Notes: generated by a model not told the origin, from the letters alone. A stretch of DNA of 64,000 nucleotides from Legionella taurinensis (GCF_900452865.1 NZ_UGOZ01000001.1:1922001-1986000), one strand, 5' to 3'. Numbered from the stretch's first letter, positions 1 to 8,072 are shown. Program-made: numbers and translations.

Positions 1-1
1 A

Positions 2-2569
2 TTCTTCCTTCATCCAGAACAGAAAGCCCAATGCCGCTTTAATTTCTATGGGGAGCTTGAAGTCGCCTTTAATGACCGGGTGTTTAATCTGAGCCAGATT
101 CTTCTGCATCAGCCTGATTTTGAACATTTATCGTTTACAGAGCAGGTTTCGTCGCATTATGAAACCTTCGTAAAAACGGCCGTACACATTCCTTCCCTGA
201 AGGGCAATCCGCATCTTCCCAAAAAGGAAGACTATCTGGCCGCTGATAAAAATAACCTTTATACCCAATTAACTTATGGCGAAAAATTAGCCATCACTCT
301 GTATACCTCTAATTTTTACGAAGAAATTAATGGGTTTTTGCGAAGTCATGGACGGGATCCCCGCTTAAAAAATCTGCCTCAGGACAGACTGACGCAGGAG
401 GTCAAGGAAATTATTCTGGCGACCTGTTTAGCGGCTCATGGGCTCACCCGCCTGCAGTTACCCGATGACTCCGCCGATAACAGCCTGCAAACGCTTTATC
501 GCGCGGAAAGCAGCCATAAGATCCCGGCCAGTGTGTGGCAACAGCGTCATGAAACCATCAAAACCCATAAGCCCATGCGGCAGGAAGGCTTCATTAGCAC
601 CTCGCAAGACATCGCCGCCATGAAAGTAAGCGGCACCGACACGCTGCTTAAAATCACTCAACCTCGCCAAGGCATTGGTAAAAAGGTAGAAGATTTATCT
701 TATAAGACCGATGAGCAGGAAATTTTGCTTCCTGCAGGAACGCAACTGGCCTTTAGCTCCTTTATTGAGGAGCAGGGTAGAAAAGTATTTCACGCGTTTC
801 CAGTCCGAAGTCTCGACGGCATTCATCCCGATTCGTATTCCACCGTGGATAATGAAATCAGGACACATCTGATTGCTTTTCTGGACGAAGTACGGCATTT
901 GTCAGCACAGGCAGTTCCTCGTGTTAAAACCTCGTTCTGGCAAACACTGCCGCATAAAATTAAAAAAAGTGAGACGGCCGAACTCCTTGCCTTAGCCGCT
1001 CAGCTGGATAAACTCATCGTCTTTTTTGCAGACAGCCGCCATAAACCCGTTGAAAAAAGAGAAAAACTGCAGGCGCTTCATAAACAAACGGCTAAATTGG
1101 CTGAACAATTTAAAGACTTAAACACCTTGCACCCATCGCTTCAACAGATGGCGACCAAGATGAATCACCTGCTCATCCAGCTTGAAATGGCCAATACCTC
1201 GCACTTAGTCGAACAAGCCGACTATGTCTACACGCATCATTTAAGTAAAGCCTACAAAGACACCCAATTAGACTCCACCGATGCTGAATTAAAACAGGAC
1301 AGTCAGGTTATTCATCGCCCCAATCACGGCCTGGCCCATTCATTACGCGTCGCTGCCTCTATCCCGCTGGTAGTGGAGTATTTCCAGCAATTTGCCCAGC
1401 CGGAATTAAGAAAGCAGTGCCTTCAGTTATCCGGTGATGAACTGAAAAAAGTAGCCCTTTGCATGCTTTTCAGCGTCTCCGGGCGTGAGTCGGATGTTGC
1501 CTTTAAAAGTAATCCGCAGAAATACCGGGAGTACCGCGAACAATGCGCCCTGCAATTTGCCGCCTATGCCCACAAGAAGATGCCGTCGGATGAAATAAAA
1601 AAATACATGGAACTGATCCGCAACATGGGCAATCCTACGTATTTGACATCCAAACACATCACGCCCCAAAAAGCGGCGCTTTTCCATGTGATGAATCTCG
1701 CCCATAAACTCGATCTGATGCGCTGTTATCCATTAGCGCAATACCAATTGGCGGTGATGAAAGGCCACGATCCCCTGATTATCCCGTCAGAAGGACAACA
1801 ACACCAGTTTAATCGTTTACTTAGCACCGTCAGTGATCGCATTGAAGCCACAGGGGACAGGCAATTTTGCCGCATGGAACAGGGTCAACTGGTGTCCTGC
1901 ACAAAGGATTATGATTTTCCTGTTTTTGCCGAGGCCAGCACCAACCCCCTTGAATGCCTTAAACGCATTCTGGAATCCGATATTCCTGAGCTTGCGTCTG
2001 TTTCTACACCAGAGCCCTCCCCTGCCGATGACCAGGCTAACCATTGGTCACTGCCGGTTCTGTTTCTCGATACCCTGGAAAATTACACAATGCCCCTACT
2101 TGAGTATTTAAACGCGTCTGCCGCAACAGGTTTGCCGGCTATTGATCACGTGAAACAAGACAGCCGCTACCTGATACAAAAACTCACGGCAACGACAGAT
2201 GGGTTTGTTCTATTGGCTGAATCAGCCTATATGGATGCGCTGCCGGTGTCTATTCCACTGCAGGCGCAGGATTTATATTATTTATTGTCGCAGATGCCGC
2301 CAGACCATCTTAATCAATGCTATCTGGCCTCCGACATTCTTGAACGGCTTAATCAATCCACGGGCAGATTAAACATCCCGGAGCTGGATAAAATGGATGA
2401 CTCTTATCAGCTGTCGTTTATCGAACAGGACAGCGTCAGCGGGGACATCAAACTGACGGCGACCAGTTCGAAGTCATTGCCGCCTGTACAAACGGTCTTA
2501 TCCTCAGCGGAGTTTGCTCAATGCCTGGAAAAACTGGAGAAATCCGCGGTGCTCAACCTGAAAAGCTAA
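2..2569 (+). CDS. Putative effector: mART domain followed by SidE-type phosphodiesterase domain (5' truncated)
   Basis: The reading frame is open from the left window edge; the GTG at 80 is only the first start-like codon inside the window, and 26 further in-frame codons precede it, so the true start lies outside. Numbering from that GTG, residues 74-88 carry the Y..S..Y..IN..LR pattern of ADP-ribosyltransferases. R141 (LYR), S173-T174-S175 and E212-x-E214 followed by LPAGT complete an R-S-ExE mART triad. A second domain at about 370-640 has a His cluster (H412, H416, H420), E470 in a GRES motif, and N539/H542/R548, whose spacing equals what I recall for SdeA N404/H407/R413. That fits the SidE/Dup phosphodiesterase fold, which makes or removes phosphoribosyl-linked ubiquitin in host cells. 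In SidE proteins the phosphodiesterase precedes the mART; here the order is reversed. Residues 650-829 are unassigned. The 3' end overlaps the convergent next gene by 17 bp. Confidence 0.75.
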   Translation, partial: FFLHPEQKAQCRFNFYGELEVAFNDRVFNLSQILLHQPDFEHLSFTEQVSSHYETFVKTAVHIPSLKGNPHLPKKEDYLAADKNNLYTQLTYGEKLAITLYTSNFYEEINGFLRSHGRDPRLKNLPQDRLTQEVKEIILATCLAAHGLTRLQLPDDSADNSLQTLYRAESSHKIPASVWQQRHETIKTHKPMRQEGFISTSQDIAAMKVSGTDTLLKITQPRQGIGKKVEDLSYKTDEQEILLPAGTQLAFSSFIEEQGRKVFHAFPVRSLDGIHPDSYSTVDNEIRTHLIAFLDEVRHLSAQAVPRVKTSFWQTLPHKIKKSETAELLALAAQLDKLIVFFADSRHKPVEKREKLQALHKQTAKLAEQFKDLNTLHPSLQQMATKMNHLLIQLEMANTSHLVEQADYVYTHHLSKAYKDTQLDSTDAELKQDSQVIHRPNHGLAHSLRVAASIPLVVEYFQQFAQPELRKQCLQLSGDELKKVALCMLFSVSGRESDVAFKSNPQKYREYREQCALQFAAYAHKKMPSDEIKKYMELIRNMGNPTYLTSKHITPQKAALFHVMNLAHKLDLMRCYPLAQYQLAVMKGHDPLIIPSEGQQHQFNRLLSTVSDRIEATGDRQFCRMEQGQLVSCTKDYDFPVFAEASTNPLECLKRILESDIPELASVSTPEPSPADDQANHWSLPVLFLDTLENYTMPLLEYLNASAATGLPAIDHVKQDSRYLIQKLTATTDGFVLLAESAYMDALPVSIPLQAQDLYYLLSQMPPDHLNQCYLASDILERLNQSTGRLNIPELDKMDDSYQLSFIEQDSVSGDIKLTATSSKSLPPVQTVLSSAEFAQCLEKLEKSAVLNLKS

Positions 2570-3131
2570 GCCCCTGCACCACCGCGAGAAGGCCCATGAC
2601 AGCAAAGCTGAACGCGGTGATTGCCCTCACCCAGGTCAACGAGAGTTGATTCCCCAGTGTCTTCCCGAGGAGCACAGCAGGAATATCCGCAAGCAGCATG
2701 CCCAGGGTCGTTCCTGCAATAATCCAAAGAGGCTGACCATAATGCGCGGCCAGGGCGACGGTCGCCACCTGGGTTTTATCGCCCATTTCAGCCAGGAAAA
2801 AAGTAAGCAGCGTGGTGGTAAACACCCCAAAACGCCGGAAAGAATCCTGTTCCCTGACGTCCAACCTGTCCGGAAAGAGTACCCACACGGCCATCAAAAT
2901 AAAAGAACAAGCCACAAGCCCCCGCAATAATCGGGGTCCCAGAATGGACACAAGCCACGCACCCAAAGCCCCGGCGAGGCTATGGTTTATCAATGTCGCC
3001 ACTAAGATTCCGGCAATAATAGGCAAGGGCCGCTTGAAACGTGCAGCCAGCATCAGCGCTAACAATTGGGTCTTATCGCCAAACTCCGCCAATGCGACAA
3101 TGCCGGTGGACACAAGCAAGGGTTCAAACAT
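2553..3131 (-). CDS. TMEM165/GDT1 family (UPF0016) cation exporter
   Basis: This is an inner-membrane protein of about 192 residues with two repeated halves. Each half carries the family signature: EFGDKTQLLALML near the N-terminus and EMGDKTQVATVAL in the second half. The acidic residues of these motifs bind the transported divalent cation. Bacterial relatives export Mn2+ and eukaryotic ones move Mn2+ or Ca2+, so manganese export is the most likely role. Six hydrophobic segments are visible. I chose the ATG at 3131; an in-frame TTG at 3146 would add five residues, and neither has a convincing Shine-Dalgarno. The gene is convergent with the effector gene on its left and overlaps its last 17 bases. 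Confidence 0.85.
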   Translation of the reverse strand: MFEPLLVSTGIVALAEFGDKTQLLALMLAARFKRPLPIIAGILVATLINHSLAGALGAWLVSILGPRLLRGLVACSFILMAVWVLFPDRLDVREQDSFRRFGVFTTTLLTFFLAEMGDKTQVATVALAAHYGQPLWIIAGTTLGMLLADIPAVLLGKTLGNQLSLTWVRAITAFSFAVMGLLAVVQGLSFSG

Positions 3132-3205
3132 GGAGAATCGAGTCAATGGAAACCAGCGACTATACCATAGTCTCCTACAGTAATGGGAATCGCCAGGCCC
3201 TTTTA

Positions 3206-3640
3206 TTACTTGGGTAAGGGAGGGAAATGCTTATTGGCCCATTGCAGCGTGTCGACAAACTGCTTAAAGGCCTCCAGCGTGTTTTCCGCCTTTTCATTCA
3301 GATTGGCCAGGGTATTTTCAGCGAGCAGTTCGTCATTCTCTTCGGTTTCTTTTTGTTCTTCATACCGCTGCATGAGATTATGGCCCTGTAACGTCGCATG
3401 AAGGCTGCCCTCAATATCGCCGCTTAGAATAAATCCTTCACTATTATTGGTTACATCGGTTTCATCGCTATTGGCTCCAGCGGTTTTCGCGCCGCTGTCA
3501 TCCACAGCGGCTCTAACCACCTGCTGAATGGAACCGGCGCCGGCGACATTCAGGATGCGCTGGATCAGGGTGTACGCTGAGCCTTCAGGCGGGGTGTCAT
3601 TGTTATCGGGACGGTATCCTTCTTTTATTTCAGCAGGCAT
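3206..3640 (-). CDS. Hypothetical acidic protein
   Basis: This is a 144-residue soluble, acidic protein that I do not recognise. It has no signal peptide and no membrane segment. The middle (about residues 50-85) is rich in Asp, Asn, Ser and Thr and looks disordered. The C-terminal third, with clustered Glu, Leu and Asn (EENDELLAENTLANLNEKAE), should form a helix or short coiled coil. The ATG at 3640 is preferred because a GGAG lies upstream of it; an ATG at 3655 would add five residues but has no visible ribosome site. The gene stands between the GDT1 exporter and the CapA-like gene, all on the minus strand. An effector or regulator role cannot be judged from the sequence. Confidence 0.6.
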   Translation of the reverse strand: MPAEIKEGYRPDNNDTPPEGSAYTLIQRILNVAGAGSIQQVVRAAVDDSGAKTAGANSDETDVTNNSEGFILSGDIEGSLHATLQGHNLMQRYEEQKETEENDELLAENTLANLNEKAENTLEAFKQFVDTLQWANKHFPPLPK

Positions 3641-3684
3641 GGGCGGGCTCTCCATAAAACATGGATACCATTATACCATAATGA

Positions 3685-4779
3685 TTAATTTTTAATCAAT
3701 AAGGCCGTTTGTCCCTTTTTGTCCGGTTTGATGAACCCTTTTTTCTTTGGCAGCACCAGGTAGTCAGCCCCCACAACCTGTTTAAGCCACTGATAAGCGG
3801 GATGTCTGGCGGAAGTCACCAGCGACAGGCTCATTTGAGCGCTGCGATTTTCCATGTACGTGGGTTGATAGGCCACTTTGTCTATGGCAGTCACCCCGGC
3901 TTCTTTTTTTAAATGGAGGGACAGCAGACCGCTGGCACGGTTTTTCAAACTGCCTTGATTGGAAATGAAATTACCCAATGAGTAGGCAATAAACACCTTT
4001 TTCCCCTCCGCCGTGATGACCCACTCGAACGGTTGCACGCAATGGGGATGCGACCCCAGAACCGCCAGCGCACCCGCCATGGCAAACTCGCGCGCGAGCG
4101 CTTTTTGCGCCTTATTGGGCCGGGTTTGGTACTCCACTCCCCAGTGCGGGGTGACAATCACGGCATCCTTGGTTTTAGCAAGCTCGGCAATCAGTTCAAG
4201 CACTTGCGGCTTATCACGGTAACAGAGTAACACCTGGCGATGCCTGTCAGCGATGCCGTTCGTGTCTTGAGCGCAGGCTATCCAGGCAATCGACAGGGTG
4301 TTTTTAACAGTCACCGTATACCACGCTTCCTTGCTGTTTCGGGCTCGGGTACCGGCGTAAGCCATGTGATGCTCATTTAACGTGGCGATGGTCCGATCGA
4401 TGCCCAGGCTTAAGCGATCCAGGGTATGGTTATTGGCGGTCGACAGGATATCAAAGCCGGATGATTTCAATGCCTTTACTAAATCGGGAGAATAATTAAA
4501 CATGGGAAAGGAAGTATAAGCCCGGCGTTCATCTTTCGTCTCCTTGCCGGACATATCAATCATTCCTGCCGTCGGCCCTTCGAGATTGCCGTAGGTGATG
4601 TCGGCCTTTTTTAATTGGGGAATGGCCGCAGTCCATAAGGAATCAAACCCCTTCGACAATCCCTTTTTCTGTAAAGGGGCATGCAAAAGCACGTCACCCA
4701 CGGCAATGATGTGCACGGTATCGGCACAGACAAGGGTACACAGCAACAGCCCAGTCACAACCGGCAGGATGGCAGGCAT
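3685..4779 (-). CDS. CapA-like (poly-gamma-glutamate synthesis type) metallophosphatase
   Basis: This exported protein of 364 residues belongs to the CapA/PgsA branch of calcineurin-like phosphoesterases. Visible motifs in order are GDVLLH, NLEGP, TANNHTLDR, TPHWGVEY, GSHPHCVQPFEW and YSLGNF; together they supply the Asp, Asn and His metal ligands of the fold. The start at 4779 gives a signal peptide (MPAILPVVTGLLLCTLVCA) directly before the domain and has a GTGAGA ribosome site; the longer ORF start at 4842 would put a polar extension before it. No capB or capC polymerase genes lie nearby, so it may be a stand-alone periplasmic enzyme rather than part of a capsule system. A poly-gamma-glutamate hydrolase-like gene lies 1.5 kb away. 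Confidence 0.8.
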   Translation of the reverse strand: MPAILPVVTGLLLCTLVCADTVHIIAVGDVLLHAPLQKKGLSKGFDSLWTAAIPQLKKADITYGNLEGPTAGMIDMSGKETKDERRAYTSFPMFNYSPDLVKALKSSGFDILSTANNHTLDRLSLGIDRTIATLNEHHMAYAGTRARNSKEAWYTVTVKNTLSIAWIACAQDTNGIADRHRQVLLCYRDKPQVLELIAELAKTKDAVIVTPHWGVEYQTRPNKAQKALAREFAMAGALAVLGSHPHCVQPFEWVITAEGKKVFIAYSLGNFISNQGSLKNRASGLLSLHLKKEAGVTAIDKVAYQPTYMENRSAQMSLSLVTSARHPAYQWLKQVVGADYLVLPKKKGFIKPDKKGQTALLIKN

Positions 4780-4921
4780 GGTTATCTCACTCGCGAAAGG
4801 TGTTATCCATAAACAAAAAATGTGCCAATTGCAATGTTTCACTCCACAGTTGCTGCGAACACGTTCTCAATTGTCGGCAGAGCCAGTACAATGGCTTATT
4901 CCGTTAAGGGAGCAATCCACC

Positions 4922-5350
4922 ATGAATGCCATTTTTCATCTCGCTTTCCCCGTTCATGATTTCAACCAGGCTAAACGTTTTTACCAGCAGCAACTGGGTT
5001 TTGAGTTAGGGAGGGAATCAGCCCATGCGCTGATTTTTAAATTCGGCAATCATCAGATTGTCGGGCATAAAGTAGATGACCCGCTGCCGCTGCAAGCAGG
5101 TATTTACCCGCGTCATTTTGGGTTGATTTTTCTCGAGAGACGGGAGTTTGATCACTTTATCGGGCGCTTGAATCAACAGGCTGTCGCTTACGAGATTCCG
5201 CCCAAGATCCGCTTTCCAGGCACCACGATTGAGCACCACTCTTTTTTTCTTAGAGACCCCAGTAACAATTTATTGGAGTTTAAACATTATACTTACCCTT
5301 CCGCCATTTTTGCAGAAAAGGATGTTCATCAGGTTGGGGAAAGCCCATAA
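4922..5350 (+). CDS. VOC (glyoxalase/dioxygenase superfamily) protein
   Basis: This is a 142-residue single-domain protein of the vicinal oxygen chelate superfamily. It opens with IFHLAFPVHDFNQAKRFYQQQLGF, the typical first strand and helix with a metal-ligand His. It later shows a HFGLIF strand and ends with FFLRDPSNNLLEFKHY, the common DPxGNxxEF-type closing motif that supplies a Glu ligand. The substrate cannot be read from sequence; relatives include glyoxalase I-like and fosfomycin-resistance-like proteins. The ATG at 4922 has an AAGGGAG ribosome site nine bases upstream, so the longer ORF start at 4595 is rejected. It is divergent from capA-like and convergent with epmC. Confidence 0.8.
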   Translation: MNAIFHLAFPVHDFNQAKRFYQQQLGFELGRESAHALIFKFGNHQIVGHKVDDPLPLQAGIYPRHFGLIFLERREFDHFIGRLNQQAVAYEIPPKIRFPGTTIEHHSFFLRDPSNNLLEFKHYTYPSAIFAEKDVHQVGESP

Positions 5351-5355
5351 GCCTT

Positions 5356-5889
5356 TTACAGCACAGAACAATCAAACTGCTGTTCGTCCAAAGCGGCATC
5401 CGTACAGTAAAACTCGCATAGCGCCTGGCGGAAGCGTGCCGCCCGCGGCGGCAGGCCCTGCCGGCAATAGCGCAGGACCTGTTGATACACCGCCTCTTTA
5501 AAGCCCTGATAATCCGTTGGCGCCCCATTGAGGTTATCGAGGCTTAGACGGAAACGGCACCCGGCAGCCATTGATAAAATCCATTCCATGGCCTGCGGTT
5601 TGACTTCCACCTGCTGAAACAATTGCTGCTGCTCCTCATTACGTCCATCCGGAACATACCAATAACCAAAATCAACCTGCAAACGCCGCTCGGCGCCGGC
5701 AATTAACCAATGCGCACACTCATGCAGCGCACTGCTGAAAAAACCATGAGCAAAGACAATGGCATGCCATGGCCGCTCTTCGTCGGCTGGAAGATAAATG
5801 GGTTCCTCGTTCCCTTTGACCAATCGCGTATTATGGGATGCGGCGAAACAGTGATTAAATAACGTAATTAAGTCCTGATAATGATGCAC
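5356..5889 (-). CDS. epmC: Elongation factor P hydroxylase EpmC
   Basis: The protein closely follows E. coli YfcM/EpmC over its length: HHYQDLITLFN, NTRLVKGNEEPIYLPAD, IVFAHGFFSSALHECAHWLIAG, VDFGYWYVPDGRNEEQQ and QVEVKPQAMEW. EpmC hydroxylates the beta-lysylated lysine of translation elongation factor P. The HECAHW motif holds the two His residues expected to bind iron. The start is taken as the GTG at 5889, because the E. coli protein begins just before the same HHY; an in-frame TTG at 5955 would add 22 poorly matching residues. epmA, epmB and efp are not in the window. The gene lies next to the DnaA-box cluster. Confidence 0.88.
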   Translation of the reverse strand: MHHYQDLITLFNHCFAASHNTRLVKGNEEPIYLPADEERPWHAIVFAHGFFSSALHECAHWLIAGAERRLQVDFGYWYVPDGRNEEQQQLFQQVEVKPQAMEWILSMAAGCRFRLSLDNLNGAPTDYQGFKEAVYQQVLRYCRQGLPPRAARFRQALCEFYCTDAALDEQQFDCSVL

Positions 5890-6027
5890 TATCTTAAAAC
5901 CAGAATAAAAGAATGATTTTATCTTGAAACAGAGGCTGCCTGTAGTCCTAACCAAGACTTTCCGACAAAAAGGTCAATAAATTTTGAACAGTGACGAAAA
6001 AGATGGAAATTCAGCGTGTTTTACAGC

Positions 6028-6270
6028 GTATGCACAGACTTATCCACAGATTTTGTGGATAAGCAGATTGTGCATAACTTACAAAAACCACAAAAAAACC
6101 TTATAAACACTGAGCGAATCAACAAAGATAAACGGAAATTAACAGATAAAACAGGGGAAAGCTTGAAAATTATCCACAGGCTCGATAAAGATAAAAATCC
6201 TGCAGGGGTGACCATATTAGCAAATAATTTTGAAAAATACAGTGTTATTTTAAAATTATTTTAAAATAAC
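6028..6270. other. DnaA-box cluster with AT-rich tail: candidate oriC or DnaA-binding locus
   Basis: This gene-free stretch holds three perfect consensus DnaA boxes (TTATCCACA): 6040-6048 forward, 6054-6062 reverse and 6170-6178 forward. Two degenerate boxes lie at 6028-6036 and 6069-6077 (reverse, one mismatch). The four left boxes are spaced 12-15 bp apart. The right end (about 6220-6270) is almost entirely A and T, as expected for an unwinding element. No dnaA, dnaN, gidA or mioC is in the window, so this could be the chromosomal origin or a titration or regulatory locus. An 82-codon open frame across it has no homology that I recognise. Confidence 0.5.
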
Positions 6271-6272
6271 CG

Positions 6273-7013
6273 ATGACACGCCATAACATGCACAGCGTCT
6301 CTCCATTCACTACACTCATAAAAAGAACCCCATACGGACACAGCGTGGATGTCTATACTACCCTTCATGCGTTAAAGCAGAATGAACAGGCTTCGGCCTG
6401 GCGTGAGGAAAGCATTTCCCGTAACAGTTGGTTACTTGTTGCAGCGCCTCATGGCGGCACCATTGAACCGTTTACTCAGGTGATTGCGCGGCAATTAGCT
6501 TACCCTCACTACAGTTTATTCCTCTTCGAAGGCTTGAGGCGGCCAGGGCGAGCCCTGCACGTGACGTCTACGCGCTTTCGCGCACCCGAACTCGCCCGCC
6601 TGCAACAGGACGCTCGCGTTACGCTGGCGATTCACGGGATGAAAGGACGCTTGCAGCGTCTGACGTTAACCGGGGGACTTAACACCTTGCTTCAGCGTCA
6701 CCTCTGCGAGGCCCTGCAATCCGGAGGATTTGCAACCGGGTTGTGCGGCGGTTCTTTGTCGGGAATGAATCCCGACAATTTCATTAATCTTACCCCCGAG
6801 TACGGTGTGCAACTGGAAATTTCCCGCGGCGAGCGAGACGCCCTGCGTGAAGACCCGCAACGCTTTCACCATTACCTTGAACAACTTCGAAGGGGCATTG
6901 CGAACTACCAGGCCACCTGCCTGCATCACAGGCAGGCAATCCCATTAAACGCGCTTAAACACATCATGCCCGATAAAACGCGCCCCCGGACCCTGTGTCG
7001 CGATATGCGTTGA
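6273..7013 (+). CDS. Poly-gamma-glutamate hydrolase family protein
   Basis: This is a 246-residue protein that resembles the phage and Bacillus poly-gamma-glutamate hydrolase (YmaC-type) family, zinc peptidases of carboxypeptidase-like fold. The supporting motifs are LLVAAPHGGTIEP (HGG..E zinc-ligand pattern), YSLFLFEGL, HVTSTRFRAPEL, LAIHGM (third His) and a late GVQLEISRG, whose Glu fits the catalytic position. No signal peptide is visible. The start at 6273 has no good Shine-Dalgarno; an ATG at 6288 is an alternative. The 5' flank is the DnaA-box cluster. The gene is convergent with the avidin-like gene and overlaps its end by 69 bp. A role in cutting gamma-linked glutamyl peptides is inferred. 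Confidence 0.65.
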   Translation: MTRHNMHSVSPFTTLIKRTPYGHSVDVYTTLHALKQNEQASAWREESISRNSWLLVAAPHGGTIEPFTQVIARQLAYPHYSLFLFEGLRRPGRALHVTSTRFRAPELARLQQDARVTLAIHGMKGRLQRLTLTGGLNTLLQRHLCEALQSGGFATGLCGGSLSGMNPDNFINLTPEYGVQLEISRGERDALREDPQRFHHYLEQLRRGIANYQATCLHHRQAIPLNALKHIMPDKTRPRTLCRDMR

Positions 7014-7358
7014 TTGATGCGCCAGAATCGACGTGGTATCAATCATAGCCTTGCCCTGCTCAATGTTGCCGATGAAGGTCAGCACCGAACCGCAGGCAGG
7101 ATAATCCACGCTGATGGTAATGGCATTTTTTACAATATAACCCACGACAGGCCGTTCACTGCCAATCGCCTCCTGGCATTCTTTGGATGCAACCGCTGTT
7201 TTGAAAGTCCCTGACAAGGTGTCTTTTGAGGTAAAATGCAAGGTTAATACTGAACCCCGCTCATTTTTGTAAGTTATGGTTTCACGGGCTGTCGATGCCG
7301 CGTCAGCACCGGCAGACAGGGTCACTAACACCGCGCAGGCTATGGCTTTACACTTCAT
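6945..7358 (-). CDS. Secreted avidin/streptavidin-like protein lacking tryptophan
   Basis: This 137-residue protein begins with a signal peptide (MKCKAIACAVLVTLSAGADA). The mature part follows the avidin pattern: YKNERGSVLTL (like streptavidin YNQLGST, keeping the Asn and Ser that contact biotin), GTFKTAV, VVGYIVKN (GW.V..KN in streptavidin), DTTSILAHQST (the TTWLLT strand) and a closing FIGHDVFKRV matching LVGHDTFTKV, with the biotin-contacting Asp kept. None of the four biotin-stacking tryptophans is present, and the protein contains no Trp at all. Two Cys (in KECQ and PACG) could form a disulphide. Biotin affinity may therefore be weak or another ligand may be bound. A GGAGA ribosome site precedes the ATG. 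Its 3' end overlaps the gene on the opposite strand. Confidence 0.7.
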   Translation of the reverse strand: MKCKAIACAVLVTLSAGADAASTARETITYKNERGSVLTLHFTSKDTLSGTFKTAVASKECQEAIGSERPVVGYIVKNAITISVDYPACGSVLTFIGNIEQGKAMIDTTSILAHQSTHIATQGPGARFIGHDVFKRV

Positions 7359-7402
7359 GATATTCTCCGTAATGCGTTGTCAATCCGTCATTGACGAGGC
7401 GC

Positions 7403-7431
7403 ACTATAACCAAATCACCGAAGCTTGTACA
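7403..7431 (-). promoter_or_regulatory. Promoter of the avidin-like gene
   Basis: On the minus strand a TGTACA -35-like box (7426-7431) and a TATAGT -10 box (7403-7408) are separated by exactly 17 bases, about 45 bp before the start codon at 7358. The same boxes, spacing and flanking GCC occur upstream of the adjacent pdxH-like gene. Confidence 0.6.
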
Positions 7432-7438
7432 GGCTCAA

Positions 7439-8035
7439 TCAGGGAGAAAGCAACTGATGAATCCAGGTGCCTTCGCTGTAGCTGAAACGGCTTACATCCG
7501 AGAGTTCATCAGTACGGTAACTGTAACAGTAAACGGTTTTTGGTCTGAAACGAAAACCGCAATAAAGCGGGCTGTGTGGAATTGGTTTATCCTTCAATTC
7601 CATCGTAAGGCGTTCTCTTTTTTGCTCGAGGACGTCTTTACTCGGGATAGGTTGCCCTGACGTGGGGGCGTAGCTTGAAAACCGTAACTGTGCTTCGCGC
7701 GCATTATTTTGCCAATACCAGGCAGTTTCCTCAGCCGACAGCCCCTGGACTTCCCCTTCAAAGCTTATCTGTCGCTGATGCAACTCAAACCAGAACGTTA
7801 ACACCGCGTTAGGATTGGCCGTCAGTTCGTTGACTTTTCGGGTCCCTCTTTGAGTAAAAAACAACAGGCTGTCTTCGCTGATTTCGCGCAGAGCCACTAC
7901 CCGCGCATGCGGTACCGGATGAGGCACAGAGGCAACGGTAGACAGCACGGCGTGCTGTGGATTGGCCGCTCCGGCATCCTTTTCTGCCAAAAGCCATTGC
8001 TTAAGGCAGGCAATGGGTGAAAGTACCTGACTCAT
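7439..8035 (-). CDS. PdxH-like pyridoxamine 5'-phosphate oxidase family protein
   Basis: This 198-residue FMN-dependent flavoprotein has the split-barrel PdxH architecture. Visible matches are HARVVALREI, LLFFTQRGTRKVNELTANPNAVLTFWF (the FMN-binding TN..S.K..EL..NP segment), RQISFEGEVQGLSAEET, a SxQPI-like segment (SSYAPTSGQPIPS) and a C-terminal W-xxx-LSP end. True PdxH makes pyridoxal 5'-phosphate. Two features diverge: the usual EFWQGR..RLHDR substrate segment reads VYCYSYRTDELSDVSRF, and the final W..xRLSP reads WIHQLLSP. It may be a paralogue with a changed substrate rather than the housekeeping enzyme. The ATG at 8035 has GGGGA seven bases upstream; a GTG at 8038 is possible. Confidence 0.72.
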   Translation of the reverse strand: MSQVLSPIACLKQWLLAEKDAGAANPQHAVLSTVASVPHPVPHARVVALREISEDSLLFFTQRGTRKVNELTANPNAVLTFWFELHQRQISFEGEVQGLSAEETAWYWQNNAREAQLRFSSYAPTSGQPIPSKDVLEQKRERLTMELKDKPIPHSPLYCGFRFRPKTVYCYSYRTDELSDVSRFSYSEGTWIHQLLSP

Positions 8036-8072
8036 CACGGAATCCCCGCTTCATCTGATGATTAACGGCGTC

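Noticed and set aside
6016-6264. 82-codon open frame over the DnaA-box region
   Set aside because: AT-rich, no ribosome site, composition unlike a protein, and it coincides with the DnaA-box cluster.
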